Part shown: one piece after another, positions 35,260 to 43,994 of the stretch
How positions within the stretch are numbered: the stretch's first letter is position 1
How the letters are laid out: the number at the start of each line of letters is the position of its first letter
From: Terriglobia bacterium
Lineage (GTDB): Bacteria; Acidobacteriota; Terriglobia; Terriglobales; Acidobacteriaceae
Length of the DNA stretch: 64,000 nt
Assembly (NCBI GenBank): GCA_020073565.1
Contig: JAIQEY010000009.1
Location: 1-64,000 of the forward strand
Direction: 5' to 3'
The notes under the pieces: generated by a model
Told to the model about the DNA's origin: nothing
Seen by the model: the letters and a program-made list of their open reading frames with translations, nothing else
Databases searched by the model: none
Program-made: the position numbers and the translations under genes

Positions 35260-36122
35260 TGAAGCGCACCGCCGTGAAAGGAGATTTGGTTATGGGTGGA
35301 GCACCAGATCTGGGGTTGGGCGGAGCAGCGCTTCAGCGCTGCATAGAGAGCCTGCATTTGATTAGGGCTTTAGCCCCTGAGGTCACGCTTGTTTTTTCTG
35401 CCTTTCTTTTGCTCTGTTCTCTCGGCTGCTCGCGGCTACCCGATGTCGTGGTGGCCAAGTTTCCGAACCAACTGCCGAAGCCGACCGCCTATGGCGCTGC
35501 CCTCGTGGAATCGAGCGGCGGCAAGCAGACCGCCGAAGTGGGAACGCCGCTCGCCCAACCCGTCGTCGTGCAGGTCAACGACGAACAAGGGAACGCCGTG
35601 ACCGGCGCTCTGGTCGTCATTCGCGGCCCCAATGGCACCTACCTCGACCCAGCCGCCAGCCTCACCGACTCCAGCGGGCAATTCACCACAAATGTTTCGT
35701 TGGGCACGATCGCGGGACGATACCAGCTCGTTGCCAGCACAACGACGAAGGCCGGCAAAACTGTGGAGCTGAAGGTTGAAGAGATTGGATTGGGTTACCA
35801 GGAGATGGTCGGCAGCCAACTGAACGATCAATATTGCGCCCGTTGTCACAACCAGGAATCCACGCCCCAGAGGGTATCGAATTACGACAACCTGGAAGTG
35901 AGGCCCCACCCGTTCACCGAAGGCGAGACACTGAACAAGATGAGCGATGCTGATTTGACCGCGATCATCGCGCATGGTGGACCGGCGCTAAACAAATCGT
36001 CCCTCATGCCTCCGTACGGATATACCTTGTCGAAATCCGACATTCAGGCGCTGATCGCCTACATTCGGATGGTGTCCGATCCCCCAAACGGAGCTCCTGG
36101 AATTGTCTACGCCAAGAAATAG
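35259..36122 (+). CDS. Exported Ig-like monohaem cytochrome c, probable lipoprotein
   Basis: A 287-residue protein. The hydrophobic export core (LVFSAFLLLCSLGC) is followed by cysteine and so is probably lipidated. Residues about 95-180 form a Big_1-like Ig domain (PLAQPVVVQVNDEQGNAV, GQFTTNVSLGTIAGRYQL). One haem site, YCARCHNQE, begins a small class-I cytochrome domain with a distal methionine likely in LMPPYGY. Between the start (MKRTAVKG) and the hydrophobic core is an unusual ~40-codon stretch that coincides with two inverted repeats at 35325-35376, which look like an in-frame palindromic insertion; the functional start may therefore be different. It is the last gene of the respiratory operon. 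Confidence 0.8.
   Translation: MKRTAVKGDLVMGGAPDLGLGGAALQRCIESLHLIRALAPEVTLVFSAFLLLCSLGCSRLPDVVVAKFPNQLPKPTAYGAALVESSGGKQTAEVGTPLAQPVVVQVNDEQGNAVTGALVVIRGPNGTYLDPAASLTDSSGQFTTNVSLGTIAGRYQLVASTTTKAGKTVELKVEEIGLGYQEMVGSQLNDQYCARCHNQESTPQRVSNYDNLEVRPHPFTEGETLNKMSDADLTAIIAHGGPALNKSSLMPPYGYTLSKSDIQALIAYIRMVSDPPNGAPGIVYAKK
35325..35376. repeat. REP-like palindromic element inside the cytochrome leader region
   Basis: Two inverted repeats: GCAGCGCT-TC-AGCGCTGC (35325-35342) and GGGCT-TT-AGCCC (35365-35376). Such GCGCT / GGGCTAAAGCCC hairpins are scattered between genes in acidobacterial genomes. Here they fall in-frame between the start codon and the export helix. Confidence 0.6.
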
Positions 36123-36146
36123 GGGCTGGTTGACTGTTCTGGGTTC

Positions 36147-36166
36147 GACCTGCTTTGCTGCAGGTC
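36147..36166. terminator. Hairpin between convergent cytochrome and bacterioferritin genes
   Basis: GACCTGC-TTTGCT-GCAGGTC gives a perfect 7-base stem. Outer GTTGAC / GTCAAC arms (36129-36134 and 36164-36177) could extend it. Its position between two converging genes suits a bidirectional terminator, although no clear T-run follows. Confidence 0.45.
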
Positions 36167-36205
36167 AACTGGTCAACTGACAGTTGATAGAAAATTATTC
36201 GCTGC

Positions 36206-36670
36206 CTACAACTGCTGCGATAGGTAGTTGGCAATGCCCATTTCCTTGATTGCATGAAGCTGCGCTTCTAAGAAGTCCGCGTGACGCTCTTCGTCCTGAA
36301 TCATGCGGTCGAATATAGCCTTGGAGCCTTCGTCTCTTGCTTCAACGCACACCTTGACAGCTTGGTTGTACTGGCGCACCGCATCCTGTTCATCTTTGAG
36401 GTTAACCTCCATTTGCTCCTGCACCTTGCTGCCAAGTTGAGGCTTCAGTCCAACGTCGACAGTGGGTGTGCTGTCCAGGAAGATAATGCGCTCGATCAGC
36501 CCTTCGGCGTGCTTCATCTCCTCAATGGCTCGCACCTTCGTGCGCTCGGCAAGCCTCTTGTAGCCCCAATTCTGGCACATCTCCGACTGCGTCATGTACT
36601 GCACAATAGCCGTCAATTCCGAGCTTAGAGCCGAGTTCAACTGCTCAATGACCTTCTCGTCGCCGTGCAT
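36206..36670 (-). CDS. bfr: Bacterioferritin
   Basis: A 154-residue iron-storage protein, a normal family length. The ATG at 36670 follows GGAGGG. Ferroxidase ligands are present: Glu in SSELTAIVQY, Glu and His in EEMKHAEGLIERI, Glu in LKDEQDAVRQY, and Glu plus His in DEERHADFLE. The Met in EEMKH is at the position of the haem-binding methionine of true bacterioferritins, which favours Bfr over plain ferritin. It stores iron as ferric mineral in a 24-mer and limits Fenton damage. It is convergent with the cytochrome gene and divergent from isocitrate lyase. No bacterioferritin-associated ferredoxin gene is adjacent. Confidence 0.93.
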   Translation of the reverse strand: MHGDEKVIEQLNSALSSELTAIVQYMTQSEMCQNWGYKRLAERTKVRAIEEMKHAEGLIERIIFLDSTPTVDVGLKPQLGSKVQEQMEVNLKDEQDAVRQYNQAVKVCVEARDEGSKAIFDRMIQDEERHADFLEAQLHAIKEMGIANYLSQQL

Positions 36671-36979
36671 ATTGGTGCCCTCCGTCCTTCCCCCATTCTG
36701 CGATCTAACCACCTGGGAGGCTGTGATCCAGAGCACAGGGACGTGGCAGGCGTTCTGGTGACAGCTTTATACTCTGACACGAACAGCGGTCCTGCCCATG
36801 GTTGCACCGTTTAGACGAGCGACGATATCAGGATGAAGCTCCGTCTACGCGTCGGATCGCACTTGACATCGCTATTTCTTTTTACCGCCGAGAGAACCAG
36901 AGGGTTACTATTCACGTGATCGACTGCGGCAAGGAATCCCCTAGGGACAAGAGGCTAGTTGTAGTACTGGGAGGCAACT

Positions 36980-39238
36980 ATGAATTCATTCGAAGACAGA
37001 GTGCGTGAGGTAAGTGAGTGGTTAGCTAACGCGCGATTCAAGGGAATCATTCGTCTGTACACACCTCGTCAAGTAGTGGAACAGAGAGGCACCATTGCCG
37101 CCGACTACCCGGTGGCGCGGGCAGCCGCCGAGGGCTTTTATGACCGGCTGCGAGAGCTGTTTCAGGACGGCAAGTCGATCACGACCTTCGGCCCCTACTC
37201 ACCCGGTCAGGCCGTGACCATCAAACGTCTCGGAATCGAAGGAATCTACCTGGGTGGTTGGGCAACTTCAGCCAAGGGAAGCATCACTGAAGATCCCGGC
37301 GCTGACCTCGCCAGCTACCCGCTGAGCCAGGTGCCGGACGAAGCGGCGTCGATCGTGCGCGCTTTGCTCACCGCCGACAAGAATCAGCAGTTTTTTCGCT
37401 CCCGCATGACACCAGAACGGCGGGCGACCACGCCCGAAATCGATTATCGGCCGTTTATCATCGCGGATGCCGATACCGGCCACGGCGGAGACGCTCACGT
37501 CCGGAACTTGATCCGCCGATTCGTGGAAGTCGGCGTGCCCGGGTACCACATCGAAGACCAGAAGCCGGGCGTAAAGAAGTGCGGCCACCAGGGCGGCAAG
37601 GTGCTCGTGTCGGAGAATGAGCAGATCCAGCGCCTCAATGCTGCGCGCTTCCAGCTCGACATTATGAAGGTGCCCGGAATCATTGTGGCGCGCACCGACG
37701 CCGAGGCAGCGAACCTTCTGGATGGATGTGCGGACGAGCGCGACCAGCCCTTCATCCTGGGCGTCACCAATCTCGAGGTACCCAGCTACAAGGCGGTATT
37801 TCTCACTCTCCAGAGAAAGATCCATGAAGCCGGAGTGGACGAGGTACGGGGCCACATGATGTTCGCCATGTCGGACTCCGAATACGCCGCCGCCACCGCC
37901 TGGCTTGAAACCACCGGACTGCTACCGTTGATCGAAGAGAACGTGAAGGCATACAAACAGAATCCCGATGGGCTTGTGGATAACATGCTCGACAAGATCA
38001 TCCCGCGTTTCCTGGATGCGTGGCAGGAGGCGGCAGACCTTAAGACCTACCGAAGGGCCGTCGCTGATGTCATTGAGTTCCGCGTCAGCCAGGGTGAGTC
38101 ATTTGAGCTAAGCGTTGATGAATGGCTGGCCTTCTCCAAGCGTGCGTCCTGGTTTGCCGCCCGCGAAAAAGCGAGATCGATGGGAATTGACGTAACCTGG
38201 GACTGCGAACTTGCCAAGACGCCTGAGGGCTATTACCAGGTCCGGGGAGGTCTGGATTACGCCATCGCCAAGTCTCTCGCGGCTGCGCCCTTCGCGGACA
38301 TTTTGTGGATGGAAACCGCCACCGCGAATCTTGAGGAGGCGAAAGCCTTCGCGGACGCGATTCACGCCGAATGTCCCGACAAGATGCTGGCGTACAACTT
38401 GTCACCTTCCTTCAGCTGGGACACCACCGGCATGAACGACGAGCAGATGAAGCGCTTCCCTGAAGATCTGGGCAAGCTGGGCTTCGTTTTCAACTTCATT
38501 ACTTATGGCGGACACCAGATCGATGGCCTGGCCGCCGAGGATTTCGCTACCGCGCTGCGGCAGGATGGGATGTTGTCGCTGGCACGTTTGCAGAGGAAAT
38601 TCAGGCTGCTGGAATCGCCCTACCGGACTCCGCAGACACTGGTCGGCGGTCCACGCCTGGATGCCGCACTGATGGCCTCTTCCGGGCGCACGGCCACCAC
38701 TACAGCCATGGGTAAGGGCTCGACCCAGCACCAGCACCTGGTGCAGACGGAACTTCCGCCCAAGGTTTTGGAAGATTGGCTCCAGATTTGGGCGGAGCAA
38801 AACGGTTTGCCGCCGGTGTTCCGTGTGCAGTTGCGTCCAGTGGCCGCAGGTTCGGACTTTCTGGAACTCAGCTTGTGGAACGATTCGAAGGACCGAGTCG
38901 GCAACATCATCTTCGCTGACGTTCAGGATCGACATGGTTATAAGCTCCTTTCGATCCGCGATATGAATACCTTCAATCCTTCTCTGCGGAAGAAACGGCT
39001 GATGACCCTGGCCCATCTCTTCCTGCTCCAGCGCTACAAGGCGGGATTGGTACATTACTTGAGTCCTACCGATGACAACCAGCACCAGGCGCAGAAGATG
39101 GAGCGGTTAGGGATCTTCAGCAAGGTCAATAACCAGGCCGGGCTCATTATTGTTGCCAGCGTCAACGCAGCCCGAGTCGCTGAGTTGCTCAATCCGGATC
39201 GTGTTGTTTTGCGCAAACTAATCAGCAAGACAGAATAG
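36980..39238 (+). CDS. aceA: Isocitrate lyase, long (AceA2-like) form
   Basis: A 752-residue enzyme, much longer than the ~430-residue E. coli type and similar in length to the long mycobacterial isoform. The ATG at 36980 has GGGAGG seven bases upstream. The catalytic cysteine lies in [11 protein letters not shown]; magnesium and substrate residues are in [11 protein letters not shown] and [23 protein letters not shown] completes the lyase core. The last ~200 residues are the extra domain of this form. It cleaves isocitrate to glyoxylate and succinate for growth on acetate, fatty acids or other C2 units. No malate synthase gene lies in the window. The ~310 bases upstream contain no other convincing gene. 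Confidence 0.93.
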   Translation: MNSFEDRVREVSEWLANARFKGIIRLYTPRQVVEQRGTIAADYPVARAAAEGFYDRLRELFQDGKSITTFGPYSPGQAVTIKRLGIEGIYLGGWATSAKGSITEDPGADLASYPLSQVPDEAASIVRALLTADKNQQFFRSRMTPERRATTPEIDYRPFIIADADTGHGGDAHVRNLIRRFVEVGVPGYHIEDQKPGVKKCGHQGGKVLVSENEQIQRLNAARFQLDIMKVPGIIVARTDAEAANLLDGCADERDQPFILGVTNLEVPSYKAVFLTLQRKIHEAGVDEVRGHMMFAMSDSEYAAATAWLETTGLLPLIEENVKAYKQNPDGLVDNMLDKIIPRFLDAWQEAADLKTYRRAVADVIEFRVSQGESFELSVDEWLAFSKRASWFAAREKARSMGIDVTWDCELAKTPEGYYQVRGGLDYAIAKSLAAAPFADILWMETATANLEEAKAFADAIHAECPDKMLAYNLSPSFSWDTTGMNDEQMKRFPEDLGKLGFVFNFITYGGHQIDGLAAEDFATALRQDGMLSLARLQRKFRLLESPYRTPQTLVGGPRLDAALMASSGRTATTTAMGKGSTQHQHLVQTELPPKVLEDWLQIWAEQNGLPPVFRVQLRPVAAGSDFLELSLWNDSKDRVGNIIFADVQDRHGYKLLSIRDMNTFNPSLRKKRLMTLAHLFLLQRYKAGLVHYLSPTDDNQHQAQKMERLGIFSKVNNQAGLIIVASVNAARVAELLNPDRVVLRKLISKTE

Positions 39239-39502
39239 AGGCTGGCCTCCGCATCGGCATAACAGCGGGTCATTGAATGTGATGGTTTTCAGGTCGTGCG
39301 GAATGCACCGAAATGATTACCCGCATGAGTGGCGTGTAACCTGATCTCTGCGCCGCCGAGATATCTCTGATCGAATCTGCTGCTTCCAGGGAAGGTAGCG
39401 TTCGTCTCGACCTCGAACAGGCCAAGGCAGGTAAGGCGGGCACCGCCCCTCGAATATCAACTGTCAACCAGTTCACAATTTTTTACGTCTTTTTACCCCC
39501 CA

Positions 39503-39531
39503 TTGACACATTCCCTGTTTGGTTCAAGTAT
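39503..39531 (+). promoter_or_regulatory. Possible promoter of the histidine-kinase operon
   Basis: A consensus TTGACA (39503-39508) is followed after 17 bases by a weak AAGTAT, about 50 bases before the kinase ATG. The 340-base gap 39239-39579 shows no gene. Confidence 0.35.
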
Positions 39532-39579
39532 GTTTCCCGTCGGGCTGATCCAGGTAGCGGCCCGGATCAGGAGTTCATC

Positions 39580-41247
39580 ATGAAACCGAAACGGCGCTGG
39601 AACGAACGAACGCGGCTGATATTGACCCTCGAACTCGCCGTGGTTTTGCCCGCCGCCGCTCTAGTGATCCTGAGCGCCTGGCACCTCATGCATATACAGC
39701 GTGACCGGGCGGTGGAAGCCGCCTTCCAGCGCGACTTCAGCCAGATGTTGGCCATCTCCGAAAAGGAGATCAACCAGAAGGCCTACGAACAACTGGACGA
39801 TATTCGAAGCGGGTTCCCGGCTCCGGGTACGGCGTGCCCGGTGACTCTCGACAGACTTCTTGCCGCGCATCCCTACGCCGCTCATCTGTTCTCCTATGAC
39901 CCCGATCACGGCATGGTGTTTCGTTCCCAGCCTTACCGCCTGAAGACTGACGAGGGGTTTCACGCAGAGGCCGATGAACTCTCCAAAATGGGCGAGGGCT
40001 GGTTGGGAATGGAATTCAAGGACCTCGCCGAGAAGATGACAAAGATGGAGAAGAAGGGAATGCCGTACTACGTCTTCTACAACTGGGTGCCGCGGGGCGA
40101 GAAACACCTGTATCAGCCCGTCGCTATGTTTGCCCAAACGGACGCAGCCACTGGGAAAAAGGTGATCGGCGGAATCGCATTCGACGCCGAATATATCCAC
40201 GATCAGTTCTTCCCCGAGATGCTGGAAACCGTGATGAGCCACAACCTCAGTGAGGGTGATAAGAACCAGTGCGCGATCATGGTGCACCCCAAGGGTGAAC
40301 CCGGCCCGTTGGCAGCGTCCGCCGGGTGGGATGGCGGCGCGCCAGAGGTGGAACGCAACATGGAAGCCGTGTTTCCCGGTGTTACTCTGGCCATCAAGCT
40401 GCGTGGAACCACACTGGAAGCCATCGGTAAGCATTTCGCGCGCACTAACTTCCTCGCTCTGGGGGCTCTGTCCCTGTTGCTGGCCGGTGGAATCGTACTC
40501 ACTTATCGCAACGTCAGCAAAGAAATGGCGCTGGCCCGTCTGAAGTCCGATTTTGTTTCGAACGTCTCCCATGAGCTGCGGACGCCACTTTCTCTGATCC
40601 GGCTTTACGCCGAAACTCTGGAAATGGGCCGGCTCAATTCGCAGGACAAATATCAGGAGTACTACTGCATCATTCGCAAAGAAAGTGAGCGTCTCAGCGC
40701 GCTCATCAACAACATCCTGGATTTCTCCCGGATCGAAGCGGGCCGCAAGGAGTACGACTTCCGCGAGACCGATCTGCGCGAACTGGTGCGCAACACGCTC
40801 GATTCCTATCGCTACCAGATCGAGCAGCATGGTTTCTCTTATGAAGAGAAGATCGACGAAGTGCCGCCCCTGCGTGTGGACCGCGAGGCCATGGCCCGCT
40901 CGCTCTTGAACCTGGTCAACAATGCTCTCAAGTATTCACAGGACCGGAAGTACCTCGGTGTCAAGCTCTATCGTGAAAACGGATCAGTAAAGCTGGAAGT
41001 GATTGACCATGGGATCGGCATTCCTCACCAGGAGCAGCACAAGATTTTCGAGAAGTTTTATCGGGTGGGCGATCCGCTGGTTCACAACACCAAGGGCAGC
41101 GGACTAGGCCTCTCCCTGGTGCGTCATATTGTGCAGGCCCACGGTGGCGAGGTCTTGGTGGACAGCGCGCCCGGCGAGGGCAGCAAGTTCACCATCGCCC
41201 TGCCCGTGAAGCAGGGAGAGAACGGACGCAACCTGGCCTCGGCCTGA
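39580..41247 (+). CDS. Membrane sensor histidine kinase
   Basis: A 555-residue two-component sensor. GGAG precedes the ATG. Membrane helices at about 12-35 and 290-309 enclose a ~250-residue periplasmic sensor with no family I can name. No HAMP domain is evident between helix 2 and the dimerisation domain. The phosphorylated histidine is near residue 331 in NVSHELRTPLSL. The ATP-binding lid and boxes are intact (NLVNNALKYSQ, DHGIGIPHQEQHKIFEKFY, GSGLGLSLVRHIV). It should phosphorylate the OmpR-type regulator encoded 87 bases downstream. First gene of a four-gene signalling operon. Confidence 0.93.
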   Translation: MKPKRRWNERTRLILTLELAVVLPAAALVILSAWHLMHIQRDRAVEAAFQRDFSQMLAISEKEINQKAYEQLDDIRSGFPAPGTACPVTLDRLLAAHPYAAHLFSYDPDHGMVFRSQPYRLKTDEGFHAEADELSKMGEGWLGMEFKDLAEKMTKMEKKGMPYYVFYNWVPRGEKHLYQPVAMFAQTDAATGKKVIGGIAFDAEYIHDQFFPEMLETVMSHNLSEGDKNQCAIMVHPKGEPGPLAASAGWDGGAPEVERNMEAVFPGVTLAIKLRGTTLEAIGKHFARTNFLALGALSLLLAGGIVLTYRNVSKEMALARLKSDFVSNVSHELRTPLSLIRLYAETLEMGRLNSQDKYQEYYCIIRKESERLSALINNILDFSRIEAGRKEYDFRETDLRELVRNTLDSYRYQIEQHGFSYEEKIDEVPPLRVDREAMARSLLNLVNNALKYSQDRKYLGVKLYRENGSVKLEVIDHGIGIPHQEQHKIFEKFYRVGDPLVHNTKGSGLGLSLVRHIVQAHGGEVLVDSAPGEGSKFTIALPVKQGENGRNLASA

Positions 41248-41334
41248 TCGGCGACGGAGATACTGGCAATGGCATCTATCAATTCAGGAATCGAGTTACA
41301 GGCCAAGGCGAAAAGAAGCCGTGGAGAGCACGAG

Positions 41335-42015
41335 ATGGCCAAAATCCTGATTGTCGAAGACGAACCCAACATGATTGCCGGTTTGCGCGACAACTTCGAG
41401 TACGAAGGATATGAGGTGATTAGCGCCCCGGACGGCGTTGCGGGCCTGGAACGCGCGCTCAACGAAGCGCCCGACCTCGTGATCCTCGATGTCATGATGC
41501 CCCGCATGAGCGGGCTGGAGGTCTGCAAACAGCTCAAGTCCAAGCGGCCTTCACTCCCTATCATCATGCTCACCGCGCGTGGCCAGGAAGTGGACAAGGT
41601 CGTCGGACTCGAGTTGGGAGCGGATGATTACGTCACCAAGCCGTTTTCCATTCGTGAGCTGCTGGCTCGCGTAAAGGCCGTGCTCCGCCGTACGCGTAGC
41701 CTTCCCAAAGAGCAGGACCGCTACTCGTTTGGTGATGTGGATGTAAACCTGCGCAGTTGCCAGGTTTCGCGTAAGGGCAAGGCGATGGATTTCTCCTCGA
41801 AGGAGTTCGAATTGCTGAAGTACTTCCTCTGCCATCCTGGGGAGACCCTGAGCCGCGATCGCCTGCTCGAGGAAGTATGGGGCTACGATCGCTTCCCGAC
41901 CACGCGCACCGTGGATGCGCACATCGTCCGTTTGCGGCAGAAAGTCGAGCCCAAGCCGGAAGAACCTCGCTTCATTCTCACCGTACACGGTACGGGTTAC
42001 AAATTCGTCGGCTGA
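41335..42015 (+). CDS. OmpR/PhoB-family response regulator
   Basis: A 226-residue regulator. The ATG at 41335 has GGAGAG upstream; an earlier in-frame ATG at 41269 adds a non-homologous leader. The receiver domain has the acidic pair (ILIVEDEPN), the phospho-acceptor Asp at about 52 (LVILDVMMPRMSG) and the Lys switch (GADDYVTKPFS). The C-terminal winged helix has SSKEFELLKYFLCHPGE and TVDAHIVRLRQKVE, classic for OmpR. Cognate partner of the preceding kinase. Targets are unknown but probably include this operon. Confidence 0.94.
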   Translation: MAKILIVEDEPNMIAGLRDNFEYEGYEVISAPDGVAGLERALNEAPDLVILDVMMPRMSGLEVCKQLKSKRPSLPIIMLTARGQEVDKVVGLELGADDYVTKPFSIRELLARVKAVLRRTRSLPKEQDRYSFGDVDVNLRSCQVSRKGKAMDFSSKEFELLKYFLCHPGETLSRDRLLEEVWGYDRFPTTRTVDAHIVRLRQKVEPKPEEPRFILTVHGTGYKFVG

Positions 42016-42040
42016 TCACGGTATCTGCGGGAGATGGAAG

Positions 42041-42931
42041 TTGGAAAACGCTCTACAAATTCGGGGCTGGCGCCAGGACAGGACTTGGTCGCATCGGGCG
42101 GAGGTCTCCGGGCATGCAGAAACGCTCTCCGGTGCTGTGGGCGCTGCGCGTCGCAACCGTGTGCTTGAGGACCAGCTTGCGACTCTGCGCCGTGAGCACG
42201 ACGACCTAAGACGCACGATGTACGAAGGCGCCCAAGTGCAAAGAAAACTCTGCGGCCCGCGCATTTTTCGCCGTGAACCCTTTGAGATCGCCAGCGAGAT
42301 TTTCCCGGTACGTCATCTGTCCGGCGATTTCACAAGCGTGTTTGAACTCGACCCAGATCTAGTATTCGCAATCGGTGATATTGCTGGCAAGGACCTCTCC
42401 GCCGGGATGTGGTTCACCCATGTGGTCGGCATGGTACGGCAGCAGATGGAGGCGCTGGGCGATCCTGCGGCTGCTCTGTCCGCCATCAATCGTAATCTAC
42501 TAACCACCCATTTGGAATTGCCGCTGACTACGGTGCTTGTAGGCCGGCTGAACCTACAGACTGGTGAGGTTACGCATTGCAGCGCGGGACACCCGCCTGC
42601 GCTGGTGTTTCGGAACGACGGGCATGTGGAGAGCCTGCGAGAGGGTGGGCCAGTACTGGGAGTGCTGGCTGGCGCCTGTTTCGTCAACGGGCAGACGACA
42701 TTACGGTCTGGCGACACATTGCTTGGCTATTCCGATGGCATTGCGGAGTGCCAAAACGAGAATGGTGCTGAGTTCGGTGCAGAGCGCCTGGCCGCTGCCG
42801 CACAAATTTCCCCTAGTTCCAGTGCAAGCGACACGCTGTTTTCCGTGCTGGGGGCGGCCGAGGACTTTGCTGGCAGCCAATCGCGACAGGATGACATGGC
42901 ACTGATCGTGGTACGCCGGGCAGATGAGTGA
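42041..42931 (+). CDS. PP2C-type serine phosphatase (SpoIIE/RsbU domain)
   Basis: About 296 residues from a TTG at 42041 that has GGGAG seven bases upstream; the ATGs nearby are out of frame, so the start is moderately uncertain. The SpoIIE-type phosphatase domain begins near VQRKLCGPRIFRREPFEIA. Metal-binding aspartates are in LSGDFTSVFEL and AIGDIAGKDLSAGM, with CSAGHPPALVF, LLGYSDGIAECQNENG and SRQDDMALIVV completing the fold. A short coiled-coil-like segment (LEDQLATLRREHDDLRR) precedes it. In other bacteria such phosphatases reactivate anti-sigma antagonists; none is encoded here. It starts 26 bases after the response regulator, so it belongs to the same operon. Confidence 0.85.
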   Translation: MENALQIRGWRQDRTWSHRAEVSGHAETLSGAVGAARRNRVLEDQLATLRREHDDLRRTMYEGAQVQRKLCGPRIFRREPFEIASEIFPVRHLSGDFTSVFELDPDLVFAIGDIAGKDLSAGMWFTHVVGMVRQQMEALGDPAAALSAINRNLLTTHLELPLTTVLVGRLNLQTGEVTHCSAGHPPALVFRNDGHVESLREGGPVLGVLAGACFVNGQTTLRSGDTLLGYSDGIAECQNENGAEFGAERLAAAAQISPSSSASDTLFSVLGAAEDFAGSQSRQDDMALIVVRRADE

Positions 42932-42959
42932 TCGAAGATTCTGAGCAATCGAAAGGTTC

Positions 42960-43649
42960 GTGCGGACGGAGATGATGATCGTGTGTGACGCGGGCAAAAC
43001 TCGCATCGGTTCAGCTGACGTCGCTGCTGGTTTTTCTGCCTTCGGCCTAAAGGTCGGCGAGACTCGCTCAGCCCGCGTGGATGACACCTTGCTTATCCGC
43101 GAAGCCCAGCAGGGCAATACCGCCGCGTTCGAAGAACTGGTCCAGCAGTACGACCGCGCCGTGCTGCGCCTCGCCATCCATCTCACCGGTTCGGAGGAGG
43201 ATGGTCAGGACATTTATCAGGAAGCGTTTCTTCGGGCGTACACAAACTTGCCGCGCTTTCGCTTCGAGTGCTCTTTCTACACCTGGATCTACCGCATCGT
43301 AACTAATCTCTGTCTCGATCACCTGCGCAAGAAGAAATTGCGCGGCCGGGATGTGACCACCATCGTTTCTCCGGACGGCGAGGAAGAAAAAGTGCTTGGT
43401 CGCATGCCTGACCAACACCCAGGCGCTAGCCCCGAGCGCAACCTGGTGGGCCGTGAACTGCGCCGATGCATCCTTCGTGCGTTGGGAAGACTCTCGCCCC
43501 GGGAGCGCATGGTCTTCGAATTGAAACACTACCATGGCCTCAAACTGCGAACGGTGGCCGACCTTCTGAATACGACTGAGGGCACAATCAAGAACACCTT
43601 GTTCCGCGCCAACCACAAATTGCGCAACCAACTCGCCGAGGTCCGGTGA
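42960..43649 (+). CDS. ECF-type RNA polymerase sigma factor
   Basis: A 229-residue sigma factor. GTG at 42960 with AAAGG upstream is preferred; an ATG at 42972 is possible. Region 2 is clear (LIREAQQGNTAAFEELVQQY, EEDGQDIYQEAFLRAY, FECSFYTWIYRIV), as is region 4 (RLSPRERMVFELKHYHGL, VADLLNTTEGTIKNTLFRA). A ~40-residue N-terminal extension precedes region 2. No anti-sigma gene follows; the 345 bases to 43994 contain no gene I can support. Regulation may therefore run through the kinase, regulator and phosphatase encoded just upstream, an unusual set for an ECF factor. Confidence 0.9.
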   Translation: MRTEMMIVCDAGKTRIGSADVAAGFSAFGLKVGETRSARVDDTLLIREAQQGNTAAFEELVQQYDRAVLRLAIHLTGSEEDGQDIYQEAFLRAYTNLPRFRFECSFYTWIYRIVTNLCLDHLRKKKLRGRDVTTIVSPDGEEEKVLGRMPDQHPGASPERNLVGRELRRCILRALGRLSPRERMVFELKHYHGLKLRTVADLLNTTEGTIKNTLFRANHKLRNQLAEVR

Positions 43650-43994
43650 ATTTCCTCTAAGTCCTCGTACGCTCTGTGGTTTTCTTTACCTTCGAAATTC
43701 ATCGACCCGACTCACCGAACAAGACATGTTTCGTCTCACAAAGCTAGCGGTCGAGCCCAACTCTCCTCTGTGAAGCACTTTTGATATGGTAAGGAATATC
43801 CCCGGACGACGTCAGCGCTGGAAGTCCCCAGCCACCTGGTGCGGAGGGTGCATGAGCTCTATTTCAATCACAGCACGAGGAGTTCCAGCCCCGAACGATG
43901 TAGAGCTTGTCGAACGAATTCACGTCGGCGTTCGAAGAACTGGATCCAAACCGCTATGCGAGTGCCCACCTGCGCTTAACAACAACGAATGAAT
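43650..43994. other. Non-coding gap, possibly with degenerate coding
   Basis: This gap lies between the convergent sigma factor and TonB receptor genes. Short frames such as EVPSHLVRRVHELYFNHS (43820-43872) and MSNEFTSAFEELDPNRYASA (from 43907) look protein-like but are in different frames, carry stops and match no family I know. No terminator or RNA gene is evident. Confidence 0.3.

Noticed and set aside
39661..40830. 389-codon minus-strand open frame
   Set aside because: Antisense shadow of the histidine kinase gene, which has all its catalytic boxes in the plus frame.
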